Source: an uncultured Collinsella sp. (GTDB taxonomy: Bacteria > Actinomycetota > Coriobacteriia > Coriobacteriales > Coriobacteriaceae). From it: a stretch of 64,000 bases of DNA. The position numbers and the translations under genes were made by a program. The stretch lies in the NCBI GenBank assembly GCA_959027945.1, contig CAUFRO010000004.1, positions 1 through 64,000 on the forward strand, written 5' to 3'. The stretch's first letter is position 1; each line of letters opens with the position of its first letter. The notes beneath the pieces were generated by a model, which did not search any database, had not been told where the DNA came from, and was given only the letters and a program-made list of their open reading frames with translations. Positions 1-7,298 of this stretch are shown one piece after another.

Positions 1-26
1 GGCCCGTGGGTTATACCCTAAGAGCA

Positions 27-49
27 AACCACCCTTTTTAAGGGTGGTT
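27..49. terminator. short perfect hairpin
   Basis: AACCACCCTT pairs with AAGGGTGGTT around a three-T loop. No clear T-run follows on either strand, so it may end a transcript entering from the left, but that gene is outside the window. Confidence 0.4.
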
Positions 50-59
50 CTGATTTCAC

Positions 60-205
60 GTCACCTTGGCGCAAATGCGGCTCGCTCGCTGTCCGTTCTC
101 TACCTGCGGCGTCGTCTTGCTCCGAATGCGGCTCGCTCGCTGTCGTTGCCGAAACATCGGCGTTGCCGGACTAGTCATTGGGGACGTTCATAAATGACTA
201 CTCAG
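60..205 (+). repeat. tail of a structured intergenic repeat
   Basis: This stretch carries CTCGCTCGCTGTCC, then CTACCTGCGGCG, and ends in the inverted repeat TAGTCATT (172-179) / AATGACTA (193-200). The same words occur in the same order at about 23,525-23,620, where they follow a full copy of the hairpin element at 23,396. The upstream part of this copy is missing or diverged. No gene is seen. Confidence 0.55.
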
Positions 206-209
206 GAAT

Positions 210-273
210 GAGCGTGGATAATCTCCCGTTTTTGGCCTGTGTGCGGGCTCAAAGTGGGAGATTATCCACGCTC
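210..273. repeat. palindromic repeat, left of fic
   Basis: An 18-bp perfect inverted repeat (210-227 / 256-273) begins GAGCGTGGATAATCTCCC. Its loop contains GTTTTTGGCC and GGCTCAAAG. A second copy with 15-bp arms lies at 1649-1712, so the two bracket the Fic gene. The loop words recur in the triple-hairpin arrays at 3.7 and 18.7 kb. Confidence 0.8.
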
Positions 274-299
274 GCTTTAATTTGCCTGGGCTGCGATGC

Positions 300-1472
300 C
301 TATCTAATCGGCTCGGCGTCTTCCCTGAGAATCGAAAGATACTCTTCATACCCGTACTGCCGGTATCTCTGTCTTGACTCGTCGAGCGGACGGAGGATAC
401 CCAATTCTTCAAATGATTTGACGAGCGAGCTCGCGGTACTCCTGCCGATATCGAGTTGGGCAGCGATGAATGCGGTGTCGACGATGGGGTGCTCTTCAAG
501 AATGCCCAACAGCCTTTGCCCGTTTGCAGCAGTCCTTCCGAGATTTTCGGTAATGGTTGCTGTGGAACGGTTATGGAGGTCAACAAGGTTTTTTAAAGAC
601 CCTACCGAGTCCTTCGCACTCTCGAGAAGACTGTTGCAGAAAAACTCTATCCATTCCTCGTAAGTGCCTCTCTCCCTTACGGATGTGAGTTGCCGGTAGT
701 ACTCGCTTCGGTTTTTCTTGAACTGGAACGATGGATAGAACAAGCAAGAATGAAGAACGCCATCATTGATGAGCATAAGTGTAATGAGAAGCCTGCCCAG
801 GCGACCGTTTCCGTCTAGGAATGGATGGGCAGTTTCAAATTGGTAATGGACGAGCGCCGCCCGCACAATCGGATCCATTTCGACTTGAGGCTCATTGATA
901 AAGCGTTCGAGGTCCTGGAGCGTGTTACTCAAATCTTCAATGTTTGGAGGGACAAACGATGCGGTTGCAATGGTGCAGCCTGAGGGGCCAATCCAGTTTT
1001 GTGAGGAGCGCAGCTCGCCTGGATTCTTCTCCGTTCCGCGCACTCCGTCCAGCAGGACCGCATGAACTTGCCTAAGAAGTCTCGTGCACAAGGGCATCTT
1101 TTTGAGCAGTTCTACGCCGCGGTCGACAGCACGGACGTAATTCACGACGTCTGCAACATCTTTATGATGGAGTTGTGTTTGCGATGGACTAAGTAGGTCG
1201 TCAAACGTGCACTGGGTTCCCTCAATTTGCGAAGAAAGGAGTGCTTCTTTGCGCACGTACATTGTCAGATACATGTCGGCGTTGGGAACAAAGTAGAGCA
1301 TGCCTTCAAGCTCTCCAAGCTTTCGTGAGCATGCGGAAAGCGTGCGATAGGTTTCCTCGGTGAGGTTTAGCTGCCTCAATGATTGCAAGGGCGTTGGAAA
1401 AAACGAATAGTAAGCCAATTTCCCCAATAGATTATTGCGGAGCGTTCCCTGGCCGTTCTCCTCGATTTGCAT
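300..1472 (-). CDS. Fic family protein with C-terminal winged helix
   Basis: This 390-residue Fic-domain protein is a probable AMP-transferase. The catalytic Fic motif HPFLDGNGR lies at about residues 216-224. The sequence SSQIEG at about 80-85 fits the [S/T]xxxE[G/N] inhibitory motif, which makes it a self-inhibited class II Fic protein. The last 80 or so residues look like a winged-helix DNA-binding domain. An upstream in-frame ATG exists at 1484, but its GGAGGG is the Shine-Dalgarno for the ATG at 1472, so I start there. The gene stands alone, with no separate antitoxin beside it. Upstream palindromes suggest that it binds its own promoter; that is inference. The modified target is unknown. 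Confidence 0.88.
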   Translation of the reverse strand: MQIEENGQGTLRNNLLGKLAYYSFFPTPLQSLRQLNLTEETYRTLSACSRKLGELEGMLYFVPNADMYLTMYVRKEALLSSQIEGTQCTFDDLLSPSQTQLHHKDVADVVNYVRAVDRGVELLKKMPLCTRLLRQVHAVLLDGVRGTEKNPGELRSSQNWIGPSGCTIATASFVPPNIEDLSNTLQDLERFINEPQVEMDPIVRAALVHYQFETAHPFLDGNGRLGRLLITLMLINDGVLHSCLFYPSFQFKKNRSEYYRQLTSVRERGTYEEWIEFFCNSLLESAKDSVGSLKNLVDLHNRSTATITENLGRTAANGQRLLGILEEHPIVDTAFIAAQLDIGRSTASSLVKSFEELGILRPLDESRQRYRQYGYEEYLSILREDAEPIR

Positions 1473-1500
1473 CGCGCCCTCCATATCTTTAGTGCCGGAA

Positions 1501-1601
1501 ACTCGTTATTAGGCTAATCATATCAATTCTAATAACGAGTTTAAGGATTAAATAGTTATTAGGATTGATGTAAACAATCTAATGATGAGAAGTCGTTATT
1601 A
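1501..1601. promoter_or_regulatory. probable fic operator/promoter region
   Basis: ACTCGTTATTAG (1501-1512) forms a perfect 12-bp inverted repeat with CTAATAACGAGT (1529-1540). Further GTTATTAG-like half-sites lie at about 1555-1563 and 1591-1601. The region is AT-rich, unlike its surroundings, and sits just upstream of the fic start on the minus strand. The winged-helix end of the Fic protein is the obvious candidate ligand, by inference only. Confidence 0.55.
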
Positions 1602-1648
1602 CTTGACCATGGAGCTCGGCTTGGTACAAGGGGGTCATCCAAAATGAA

Positions 1649-1712
1649 CGTGGATAATCTCCCGTTTTTGGCTCGGTGACGGCCTCAAAGTCAAAGTGGG
1701 AGATTATCCACG
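1649..1712. repeat. palindromic repeat, right of fic
   Basis: CGTGGATAATCTCCC (1649-1663) pairs perfectly with 1698-1712. It is the second copy of the element at 210-273, with the same GTTTTTGGC loop start. Confidence 0.8.
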
Positions 1713-1976
1713 CTCGTTAGTTAAGCGTCCGAAAATCCACACTCGCCAAACCTACCAAAAAGGGACAGGTTTATTTTGGCACGTTTCGGCCGGTATCAGG
1801 AAGTGTCAGGGACGGGGCGGCGGCAGGACTCGAGAGCGAAAAGAAGTATCGGGTTTGGTGCGCCCGCTTCTGCCCGTCCCGTGCGCAGACGATACTCGGC
1901 TTATCGACCCGCAATGCAAAGGAGATGCTCGTCCCACGAGCACTACCGGGAAGGGCTCGCGATTCGAGTCCCCACC
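1713..1976. other. unassigned intergenic stretch
   Basis: There is no convincing gene here. An open frame runs through it in phase with the downstream PTS gene, but its composition (runs of R, S and P) does not resemble a protein domain and it lacks a ribosome site. A degenerate inverted repeat ACCAAAAA...TTTTGGCA lies at about 1757-1782 around AGGGACAGG, resembling the CCACAAAGG hairpins near 26-28 kb. GGGCTCGCGATTCGAGTCCC near 1955-1974 looks superficially like a tRNA T-arm, but no acceptor stem can be built. Confidence 0.4.
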
Positions 1977-2005
1977 TTAGCATTTGAACCATTTGGCACT
2001 ATAAT
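1977..2005 (+). promoter_or_regulatory. promoter of the PTS EIIA gene
   Basis: A perfect TATAAT (2000-2005) lies 17 bp after TTAGCA (1977-1982), a 4/6 match to the -35 box. It precedes the start codon by about 50 bp. Confidence 0.55.
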
Positions 2006-2054
2006 TACTGTAGGCATGCGCACAACGTTGCGCTTAATCAAGAGGAGAAAACGT

Positions 2055-2591
2055 ATGGGTCTGTTTGACATGTTCAAGAAGAAGGCTGAGCCCGCGGCTG
2101 TCGCTGCTCCGGCCTCCATCTCTGCTTCTGCTGGCGCCGACGTGCTGTGCTCGCCCGTCAAGGGCAAGGTCATCAAGATGGCCGACGTGCCCGATCCCGT
2201 CTTTGGTGGCGAGGTTCTGGGCAAGGGCTGTGCCGTGTGGCCCGAGGACGATCTGGTCTACGCTCCCTGCGACGGTAAGGTGACCGTCACCATGGGTCAC
2301 GCCGTGGGTCTGCAGTCCGATAGCGGCATCGAGGTTCTGGTGCACGTTGGCGTCGATACCGTCAACATGAACGGCGATGGCTTCGAGGGCTTCGTCAAGG
2401 CCGACGACGTTGTGAAGGCCGGCCAGCCCATACTCAAGATCGACCGCGCCAAGATCGCCGCTGCCGGTTACAAGGACTGCGTCGTGGTGGCCGTGTCCAA
2501 CACCGCCGAGTTTGCCGATGTCGAGCTCACCGTTGAGGCAGAGTCCGCCGTCGCCGCCGGTGACGCCATCGTTAAGGTCGTTCGCAAGTAA
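2055..2591 (+). CDS. crr: PTS glucose-class EIIA component (stand-alone)
   Basis: This 178-residue single-domain EIIA of the glucose family relays phosphate from HPr to a glucose-class EIIB and can act as a regulator in the cytosol. Two histidines sit 15 residues apart (H82 in MGHAVGLQSDSG, H97 in VLVHVGVDTV), matching the active-site pair of E. coli EIIA-Glc (H75/H90). The frame is open upstream, but AGAGGAG eight bases before the ATG at 2055 fixes the start. A short Ala-rich N-terminal extension precedes the domain. It has its own promoter and terminator, and no EIIBC partner is adjacent, so it probably serves transporters encoded elsewhere. Confidence 0.9.
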   Translation: MGLFDMFKKKAEPAAVAAPASISASAGADVLCSPVKGKVIKMADVPDPVFGGEVLGKGCAVWPEDDLVYAPCDGKVTVTMGHAVGLQSDSGIEVLVHVGVDTVNMNGDGFEGFVKADDVVKAGQPILKIDRAKIAAAGYKDCVVVAVSNTAEFADVELTVEAESAVAAGDAIVKVVRK

Positions 2592-2617
2592 ACTGCGGCG
2601 TTCAAAGGATGTGCAAG

Positions 2618-2646
2618 GGTGGTCGGGTTTTCCGACCACCTTTTTT
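2618..2646 (+). terminator. intrinsic terminator after crr
   Basis: GGTGGTCGG (2618-2626) pairs with CCGACCACC (2632-2640) and is followed by six T residues. Confidence 0.9.
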
Positions 2647-2827
2647 ATTACACCGTGGGGAAGCGTTTTATTGCGCGTTGGGCGGGCTTGCAAACCGTTC
2701 GGACGCTAAAACGAACCGACCGCGCCTTCGCGTTGCCGAGGGTGTTCATAAGTGGATAGTATGGGCTTACTTATTACAACGTGTGCCGCGTCCGGGAAGC
2801 GCGGTGCCGCTCATTGGGAGGAACAAC

Positions 2828-3385
2828 ATGAAAAAGAAGCTGCTGCTTGCGCCCCTCATGGCCGTCTTGGTTGCATGCGTGGTCGTGCTTTCCGGCTGTG
2901 GAGGTCCTTCGGTTGAGGAGCTCATCACCGAGGATCTTACGACTCAGTTTGACGAGGTCAAGAACGGTGGCGACGACTTCCTCTCTGGTCTGGAGGAGGC
3001 TTCGGGCGACGAGTTCGAGCAGCTGGGTATCGATCCCAAGGAGTATGCCAAGACCTATCTCGAGGGCTTTGACTACAAGATCGGCGACGTGACGGTCGAC
3101 GAAGACAAGGGTGTCGCGACCGCCGAGGTCTCCATCACCTGCAAGTCTATGAACAAGATCGTCGAGGACTTCTCCACCCAGTATCAGGAGAAGGTCGCTG
3201 CGCTTGACACGGTTCCTTCCGATGACGAGCTGTACAAGATGGCCGGTCAGGTTATGGTCGATGTGACCAAGGCCACCGAGCCCAGGAAGACCACGGTTAT
3301 CTTCAAGTACACCTGCAACGACGATGGCGAGTGGTCTGCCGACGACTCCGTCAACTCCGAGATGATGGATGCAATGCTGAGCTAG
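2828..3385 (+). CDS. secreted lipoprotein of unknown function
   Basis: This 185-residue lipoprotein starts at the ATG preceded by GGGAGGAACAAC. A KKK n-region and hydrophobic core lead to the lipobox LSGC, with Cys24 as the lipid anchor. The mature part is acidic and contains the stretch GDVTVDEDKGVATAEVSITCKS, which resembles the small alpha/beta folds of actinobacterial DUF4854/DUF5105-type lipoproteins. I cannot assign a domain with certainty. Two cysteines (in SITCKS and KYTCNDD) could form a disulfide. It is monocistronic, bounded by a terminator before it and a structured repeat directly after its stop. Confidence 0.8.
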   Translation: MKKKLLLAPLMAVLVACVVVLSGCGGPSVEELITEDLTTQFDEVKNGGDDFLSGLEEASGDEFEQLGIDPKEYAKTYLEGFDYKIGDVTVDEDKGVATAEVSITCKSMNKIVEDFSTQYQEKVAALDTVPSDDELYKMAGQVMVDVTKATEPRKTTVIFKYTCNDDGEWSADDSVNSEMMDAMLS

Positions 3386-3545
3386 TTCGTTGCGGCGTTT
3401 TACCAAACGCCGCAACTGCTCGACGCTGCGCGGGCACCAGAGCGACAACTTGTCATTCAAAGAGGGCGGCATGACCAGAAGGTCTATGCCGCTTTGTTTC
3501 AAGGCACCTTGCTCGCTCTGGCGGGCTTTCGCTGTCGTTGCCAAA
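3386..3545 (+). repeat. structured intergenic repeat, copy A
   Basis: The element begins directly after the lipoprotein stop codon. A hairpin (GCGGCGTT / AACGCCGC) is followed by CGACGCTGCGCG. A closing stem then pairs CCAGAGCGA with TCGCTCTGG and encloses a second hairpin (GGCATGACC agaa GGTCTATGCC). Copies B (23,396), C (39,478, reverse) and partial D (5,735, reverse) share this layout, and the stems change in a compensatory way in C. Confidence 0.75.
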
Positions 3546-3686
3546 ACAATGGCGTTCCCTTGGCTGGCTTAAAGTGGCGCTTGTACCTGTGGCGTTGCCA
3601 TCGCTGCCGAAGGCGGCACTTGGAGACGTTCCTTTTCTGCCGGCAGTTGGGGACATTCCTTGTGCTAGCGTTGCATCGAGTGCTTG

Positions 3687-3856
3687 GGAAACCGCGACCC
3701 GGTTTTTGGCCGAATAGCGGGTCGCATTTTCCGGATGGGGTGGGTTACGGAAAGTGCGACCCGGAATATTGCTCTGAAACGGGATGCGGTTTCCCTGATG
3801 CGCCTCAAACGGAAAGCGCATCCCATTCCGGAGCTCCAAAACGGGACGCGCTTTCC
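3687..3856. repeat. triple-hairpin repeat array, copy 1
   Basis: Three consecutive imperfect palindromes lie at 3687-3732, 3749-3794 and 3811-3856, each built from arms of the type GGAAANNGCGACCCG. The first loop reads GTTTTTGGCCGAA, the second GCTCTGAAA and the third CTCCAAAA. A second array with the same order and loops is at 18,661-18,830. The remaining bases from 3546 to 3686 contain only degenerate repeat tail. Confidence 0.75.
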
Positions 3857-3898
3857 GCGCGGAAGAATTGTCGCAGCTGCGTTAAGCAGTGTCGCTCG

Positions 3899-4567
3899 TT
3901 ACTCGCCCAGCACCAGCGCTGCGAGCTCGTCCTGGGTGTCCACCACGTAGTCGGCGCCGGCGGCCTCCAACTCTGCGCGGCCGCGGAAGCCCCAGCTGAC
4001 GCCCGCACTCTTAAGGCCGGCGTTGTGACCGGTCAGGATATCGACATTGGAATCGCCCACATAGAGCGTGGTCGCCGGGTCGGCGCCCAGCTCTTCCATC
4101 ACATGCAGCGTAACAGGCGCCTCGGGCTTGGGCGGAAACGCATCGACACGGCCCTGTACCAGCGCAAAGCGCTCGGAACCAAAATACTTCTCGATAAGCG
4201 GAGCCGCCGAGACGTGGTCCTTGTTAGTGAGCACGGCAAGCTGAACGCCCGCGGCGCGCAAGCGGTCGAGCGTCTCGATCGTGCCGGCATAGGGAGCGGT
4301 GTGGTCTTCCTTGTGCTCGCCGTAGTAAGCCCTAAACTCGGCAAGCGTCTGCTCAAACATGCGGCCGTCGCCTGCGTACTCGGCGGGCATAAAGCGCTCA
4401 ACCAGCTTGAGCATGCCGTTTCCCACCTTGTAGCGGTACTCGTCAACGGCAAACGTGGGCCAGCCGTGCGCCTCGCAGGTATGGTTGCCGGCGGCCGCCA
4501 GGTCCTCGAGCGTGTTGAGGATGGTTCCGTCCAGGTCAAAGATCACATGGGAAAAAGCTGCTGCCAT
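3899..4567 (-). CDS. HAD hydrolase, phosphoglycolate phosphatase-like
   Basis: This 222-residue HAD-superfamily phosphatase has motif I FDLDGT (nucleophile D11, acid D13), motif II VLTNKD, a motif III Lys in FPPKPEAP, and motif IV YVGDSNVD. The helical cap inserted after motif I makes it a subclass IA enzyme of the PGP/Gph type, and the length is normal for that group. The ATG at 4567 is chosen because GGCAGGAGC precedes it; a longer frame to 4630 lacks a ribosome site. It lies 105 bp after hypE on the same strand and may be co-transcribed. Substrate cannot be read from sequence. Confidence 0.85.
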   Translation of the reverse strand: MAAAFSHVIFDLDGTILNTLEDLAAAGNHTCEAHGWPTFAVDEYRYKVGNGMLKLVERFMPAEYAGDGRMFEQTLAEFRAYYGEHKEDHTAPYAGTIETLDRLRAAGVQLAVLTNKDHVSAAPLIEKYFGSERFALVQGRVDAFPPKPEAPVTLHVMEELGADPATTLYVGDSNVDILTGHNAGLKSAGVSWGFRGRAELEAAGADYVVDTQDELAALVLGE

Positions 4568-4672
4568 GGGTGCTCCTGCCGCTTGAGTTGTAAAACGCAC
4601 CCCATGATACTGGGCATGCGTGCCGGGCATGTTTGGAATCTGAATATCTTTAATAGCCCTGAGCCTTTGTCG

Positions 4673-5707
4673 TTAGCAAATTCTCGGCAGCTGCTCTCCT
4701 ACAAGCATGTCGAGGATGCGGGTCGAACCCCAGCCGGTGCGCACGCGCACGGCGGGATGGGCGCCCTCGGCAAGTGGCAACACGCGACCGATGATGGCGG
4801 CATTCTCGCCGTAGCGGGCGGCGCGCATGGCGCTCAGCGCGGCATCGGCTTGCTCGGCCGGCACGACGGCAACCATCTTGCCCTCGTTTGCCACCTGCAA
4901 CACATCGTAGCCGAGCATCTCGCAGGCTGCCTGCACGTCTGGGCGCACGGGCACATCGTCCTCGTCGATCTCCATGGTAACGCCGCTGGCCTGCGCAAAC
5001 TCGTTGAGCGTCGAGGCCAAGCCACCGCGCGTGGGGTCGCGAAAGCAGCGTGTGTCGGGTGCTGCAGCAAGCACATCGGCAATCAGGTGGTTGAGCGGCG
5101 CGGCGTCGCTTTCGATGGTGCTCGAAAACGCCAGACCCTCGCGTTGGCTCATGATAGCGATGCCGTGGTCGCCCAGTGTACCTGAGACCAGGATGACATC
5201 GCCGGGCTGGCAGTTTGCGCCGCTGAGCGCCACGCCCGCAGGCACCTCGCCCACGCCGGCGGTATTGATATAGACGCCGTCGGCCCCGCCGCGCTCGACC
5301 ACCTTAGTGTCGCCCGTGATTATGGACACGCCCGCCTCGCGCGCCGTCTCGGCCATCGTCTGCACAATCTGGCGGAGCTTATCCATGGGATAGCCCTCTT
5401 CGAGGATAAAGCCGCACGACAGGTAGCGCACGTTGGCGCCCGAGGTCGCGACGTCGTTGACGGTTCCGCACACGGCGAGGCGGCCGATGTTGCCACCGGG
5501 GAAGAACTGCGGCGAGACTACAAAGCTGTCGGTCGACATGGCGATGCGCCCGCTCGCGGGCAGCGCGGCGACGCCGGCATCGTTGCCTTCGAGCAGCTCG
5601 GGCGAACCAAAGGCATCTAAAAAGACCTCATCGATGATGCGTTTCATCATCTGGCCGCCGGAGCCGTGACCCAGCAGGACGGTGCTATCGGTAACGCTAT
5701 GGGACAT
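4673..5707 (-). CDS. hypE: hydrogenase maturation protein HypE
   Basis: This 344-residue HypE takes the carbamoyl group from HypF onto its C-terminal cysteine and dehydrates it with ATP to a thiocyanate, the source of the CN ligands of [NiFe]-hydrogenase. The N-terminal GHGSGGQMM motif, the PurM-like ATP-binding core (STDSFVVSP, GTVNDVATSGA, ITGDTKVV) and the terminal PRIC with the acceptor Cys as last residue are all present, so it appears fully functional. It lies 84 bp after hypD, and the gap contains a structured repeat. Confidence 0.97.
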   Translation of the reverse strand: MSHSVTDSTVLLGHGSGGQMMKRIIDEVFLDAFGSPELLEGNDAGVAALPASGRIAMSTDSFVVSPQFFPGGNIGRLAVCGTVNDVATSGANVRYLSCGFILEEGYPMDKLRQIVQTMAETAREAGVSIITGDTKVVERGGADGVYINTAGVGEVPAGVALSGANCQPGDVILVSGTLGDHGIAIMSQREGLAFSSTIESDAAPLNHLIADVLAAAPDTRCFRDPTRGGLASTLNEFAQASGVTMEIDEDDVPVRPDVQAACEMLGYDVLQVANEGKMVAVVPAEQADAALSAMRAARYGENAAIIGRVLPLAEGAHPAVRVRTGWGSTRILDMLVGEQLPRIC

Positions 5708-5734
5708 ATTGAAAACTCCAATCGTGGGTGGAAT

Positions 5735-5791
5735 TATATGGGTGAGGCGCAGCGTCGACTGGTTCGCCGTTCGTTAGAACGGCGGAACCTA
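5735..5791 (-). repeat. structured intergenic repeat, partial copy D
   Basis: On the minus strand, directly after the hypD stop, GGTTCCGCCGTT / GAACGGCGAACC forms a hairpin with loop CTAAC, followed by CGACGCTGCGC. This is the 5' hairpin plus linker of copies A-C; the rest of the element is missing. It lies between hypD and hypE and may affect their relative expression. Confidence 0.65.
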
Positions 5792-6904
5792 TTAGCCTCG
5801 GTAGCGGAAATATGCTGCGCAGCTGCCCTCGGAGCTCACCATGCAGGGGCCGACGGGATGCTCGGGCGTACAAGCGTGGCCGAACAGGGGGCAGCTGCTC
5901 GGCGTAATGGCCCCGCGCAGCACGTCGCCGCAGCGGCACCCGCGCGGCTCAACCGTCGGCTCAACGGGCACGTCAAAGCGGGTACGGGCATCAAAGCGCG
6001 AGAACTCGGGGCGGATGGAAAGGCCCGAGTTGGCAATCGGCCCCAGCCCGCGCCATGTGGTATCGCACGGCTCAAATACCTGCTCGACCAGCTGGCGCGC
6101 CACAGGATTGCCGTCGGCATTGACGCCGCGACGGTATGCGTTGTCGATCGCGGGTTGCCCCTCAACAACCATCTGGACCAGCATGCAGATACCCTGCAAG
6201 ATGTCGACCGGCTCAAATCCCGTTACCACGCCTGGAGTCTTAAACTCGTCGACCAAAAAGCCAAAGGGGGCCAAGCCCGTGATGGTGGCGACGTGGCCCG
6301 GCAGGATAAAGCCGTCGATGGCGGTCTCGGGGTCGTTAGCGATGGCGCGCAACGCCGGCGGCGTGGTCTTGTGGGCGCAATAGACCGAGAAATTCAAAAG
6401 CCCGCGCGCCTCGGCCTCCAAGATGGCGGCGGCGATGGTGGGCGTCGTAGTCTCAAAGCCCACGCCCATAAAAATGACCGGGCGATCAGGGTTTTGCTCG
6501 GCGATATCGAGTGCATCGAGCGGGGAGTAGACGATGCGAATATCGCGCCCCGCCGCCTTTTGCGCAGCGAGCGAGGTGGATGATCCGGGCACGCGCATCA
6601 TGTCGCCAAAGGTGGTGATGATGGCGCCGTCTATGTTGGCGAGCGCGATTGCGTGGTCGATGTCGCGGTTGGCGGTGACGCAGACGGGGCAGCCCGGGCC
6701 GCTCAGCAGCTTGAGCCCGGCCGGCATAATGGAGCGAAAGCCATAGCGCCCGATGCTCACGGTATGTGTGCCGCAGACTTCCATAAGGTTGATGGCGCGG
6801 TCGCCGACAAGCTCATGAATGCGCTCGATGAGCTCGCGAGCCAGCTTGGAATCGCGAAATGCCGAAAAGTCGATACCGGAGCGCGCCGGCTGTCCGGCCG
6901 CCAC
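5792..6904 (-). CDS. hypD: hydrogenase maturation protein HypD
   Basis: This 370-residue HypD is the iron-sulfur scaffold that, with HypC, assembles the Fe(CN)2CO unit of [NiFe]-hydrogenases. Diagnostic motifs are present: MEVCGTHT near residue 43, GPGCPVCVT near 72, MGVGFETTTP in the middle, and a C-terminal cysteine cluster (CRCGDVL, SCPLFGHAC) that holds a [4Fe-4S] cluster. The start is GTG at 6904; its first base is the last base of the hypC stop (TAGTG), so the two are translationally coupled. Confidence 0.97.
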   Translation of the reverse strand: MAAGQPARSGIDFSAFRDSKLARELIERIHELVGDRAINLMEVCGTHTVSIGRYGFRSIMPAGLKLLSGPGCPVCVTANRDIDHAIALANIDGAIITTFGDMMRVPGSSTSLAAQKAAGRDIRIVYSPLDALDIAEQNPDRPVIFMGVGFETTTPTIAAAILEAEARGLLNFSVYCAHKTTPPALRAIANDPETAIDGFILPGHVATITGLAPFGFLVDEFKTPGVVTGFEPVDILQGICMLVQMVVEGQPAIDNAYRRGVNADGNPVARQLVEQVFEPCDTTWRGLGPIANSGLSIRPEFSRFDARTRFDVPVEPTVEPRGCRCGDVLRGAITPSSCPLFGHACTPEHPVGPCMVSSEGSCAAYFRYRG

Positions 6905-7164
6905 TAGTATGCCTCGGCCGGGTTGCTGGCCAGTTGGTCTTCTTCGGCCAGTTCGGTCATGGCATTAACGAGCTCGAGCGTTTCTTGCGCTTCCTGCTCG
7001 TCGACGATCTGGATGCCAAAGCCGGCGTGTACGAGAATATAGTCGCCTACCTGCGCCGTCGGCACGAGTCTCAGCGACACGGGGCGCTCGATGCCCATCA
7101 TGTCGACGGTGGCCTTGAGGTCGTCGTCGCGTTTGACTACTTTGCCGGGAACGGCAAGGCACAT
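6904..7164 (-). CDS. hypC: hydrogenase maturation chaperone HypC
   Basis: This 86-residue HypC/HupF protein begins MCLAVPGKV. Cys2 and the conserved N-terminus bind HypD and the Fe(CN)2CO group, then the hydrogenase large-subunit precursor. A GGGGAAC ribosome site precedes the ATG. It is slightly longer than typical because of an acidic tail. It overlaps hypD by one base and follows hypF after 134 bp. Confidence 0.97.
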   Translation of the reverse strand: MCLAVPGKVVKRDDDLKATVDMMGIERPVSLRLVPTAQVGDYILVHAGFGIQIVDEQEAQETLELVNAMTELAEEDQLASNPAEAY

Positions 7165-7298
7165 ATTGTTCCCCTTTTATACGCTTTGCGCTGGATGGGC
7201 GCTTAATAATCCATCAGTTGATGGTAGCGCTCGCGGGGTTCGCGGGCAAACGCGTTACGCCTGTGAGACGGCTGGGCGCGGCGGCGTGCGAGGGCGAG

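Noticed and set aside
1950..1980. tRNA-like 3' end (GATTCGAGTCCCC) before crr
   Set aside because: No 5' acceptor strand, D arm or anticodon arm can be paired with it; the 53-61 position would not pair.
3494..5185. Plus-strand frame of 563 codons antisense to the HAD and hypE genes
   Set aside because: Both minus-strand genes are certain, and this frame starts inside repeats with no ribosome site.
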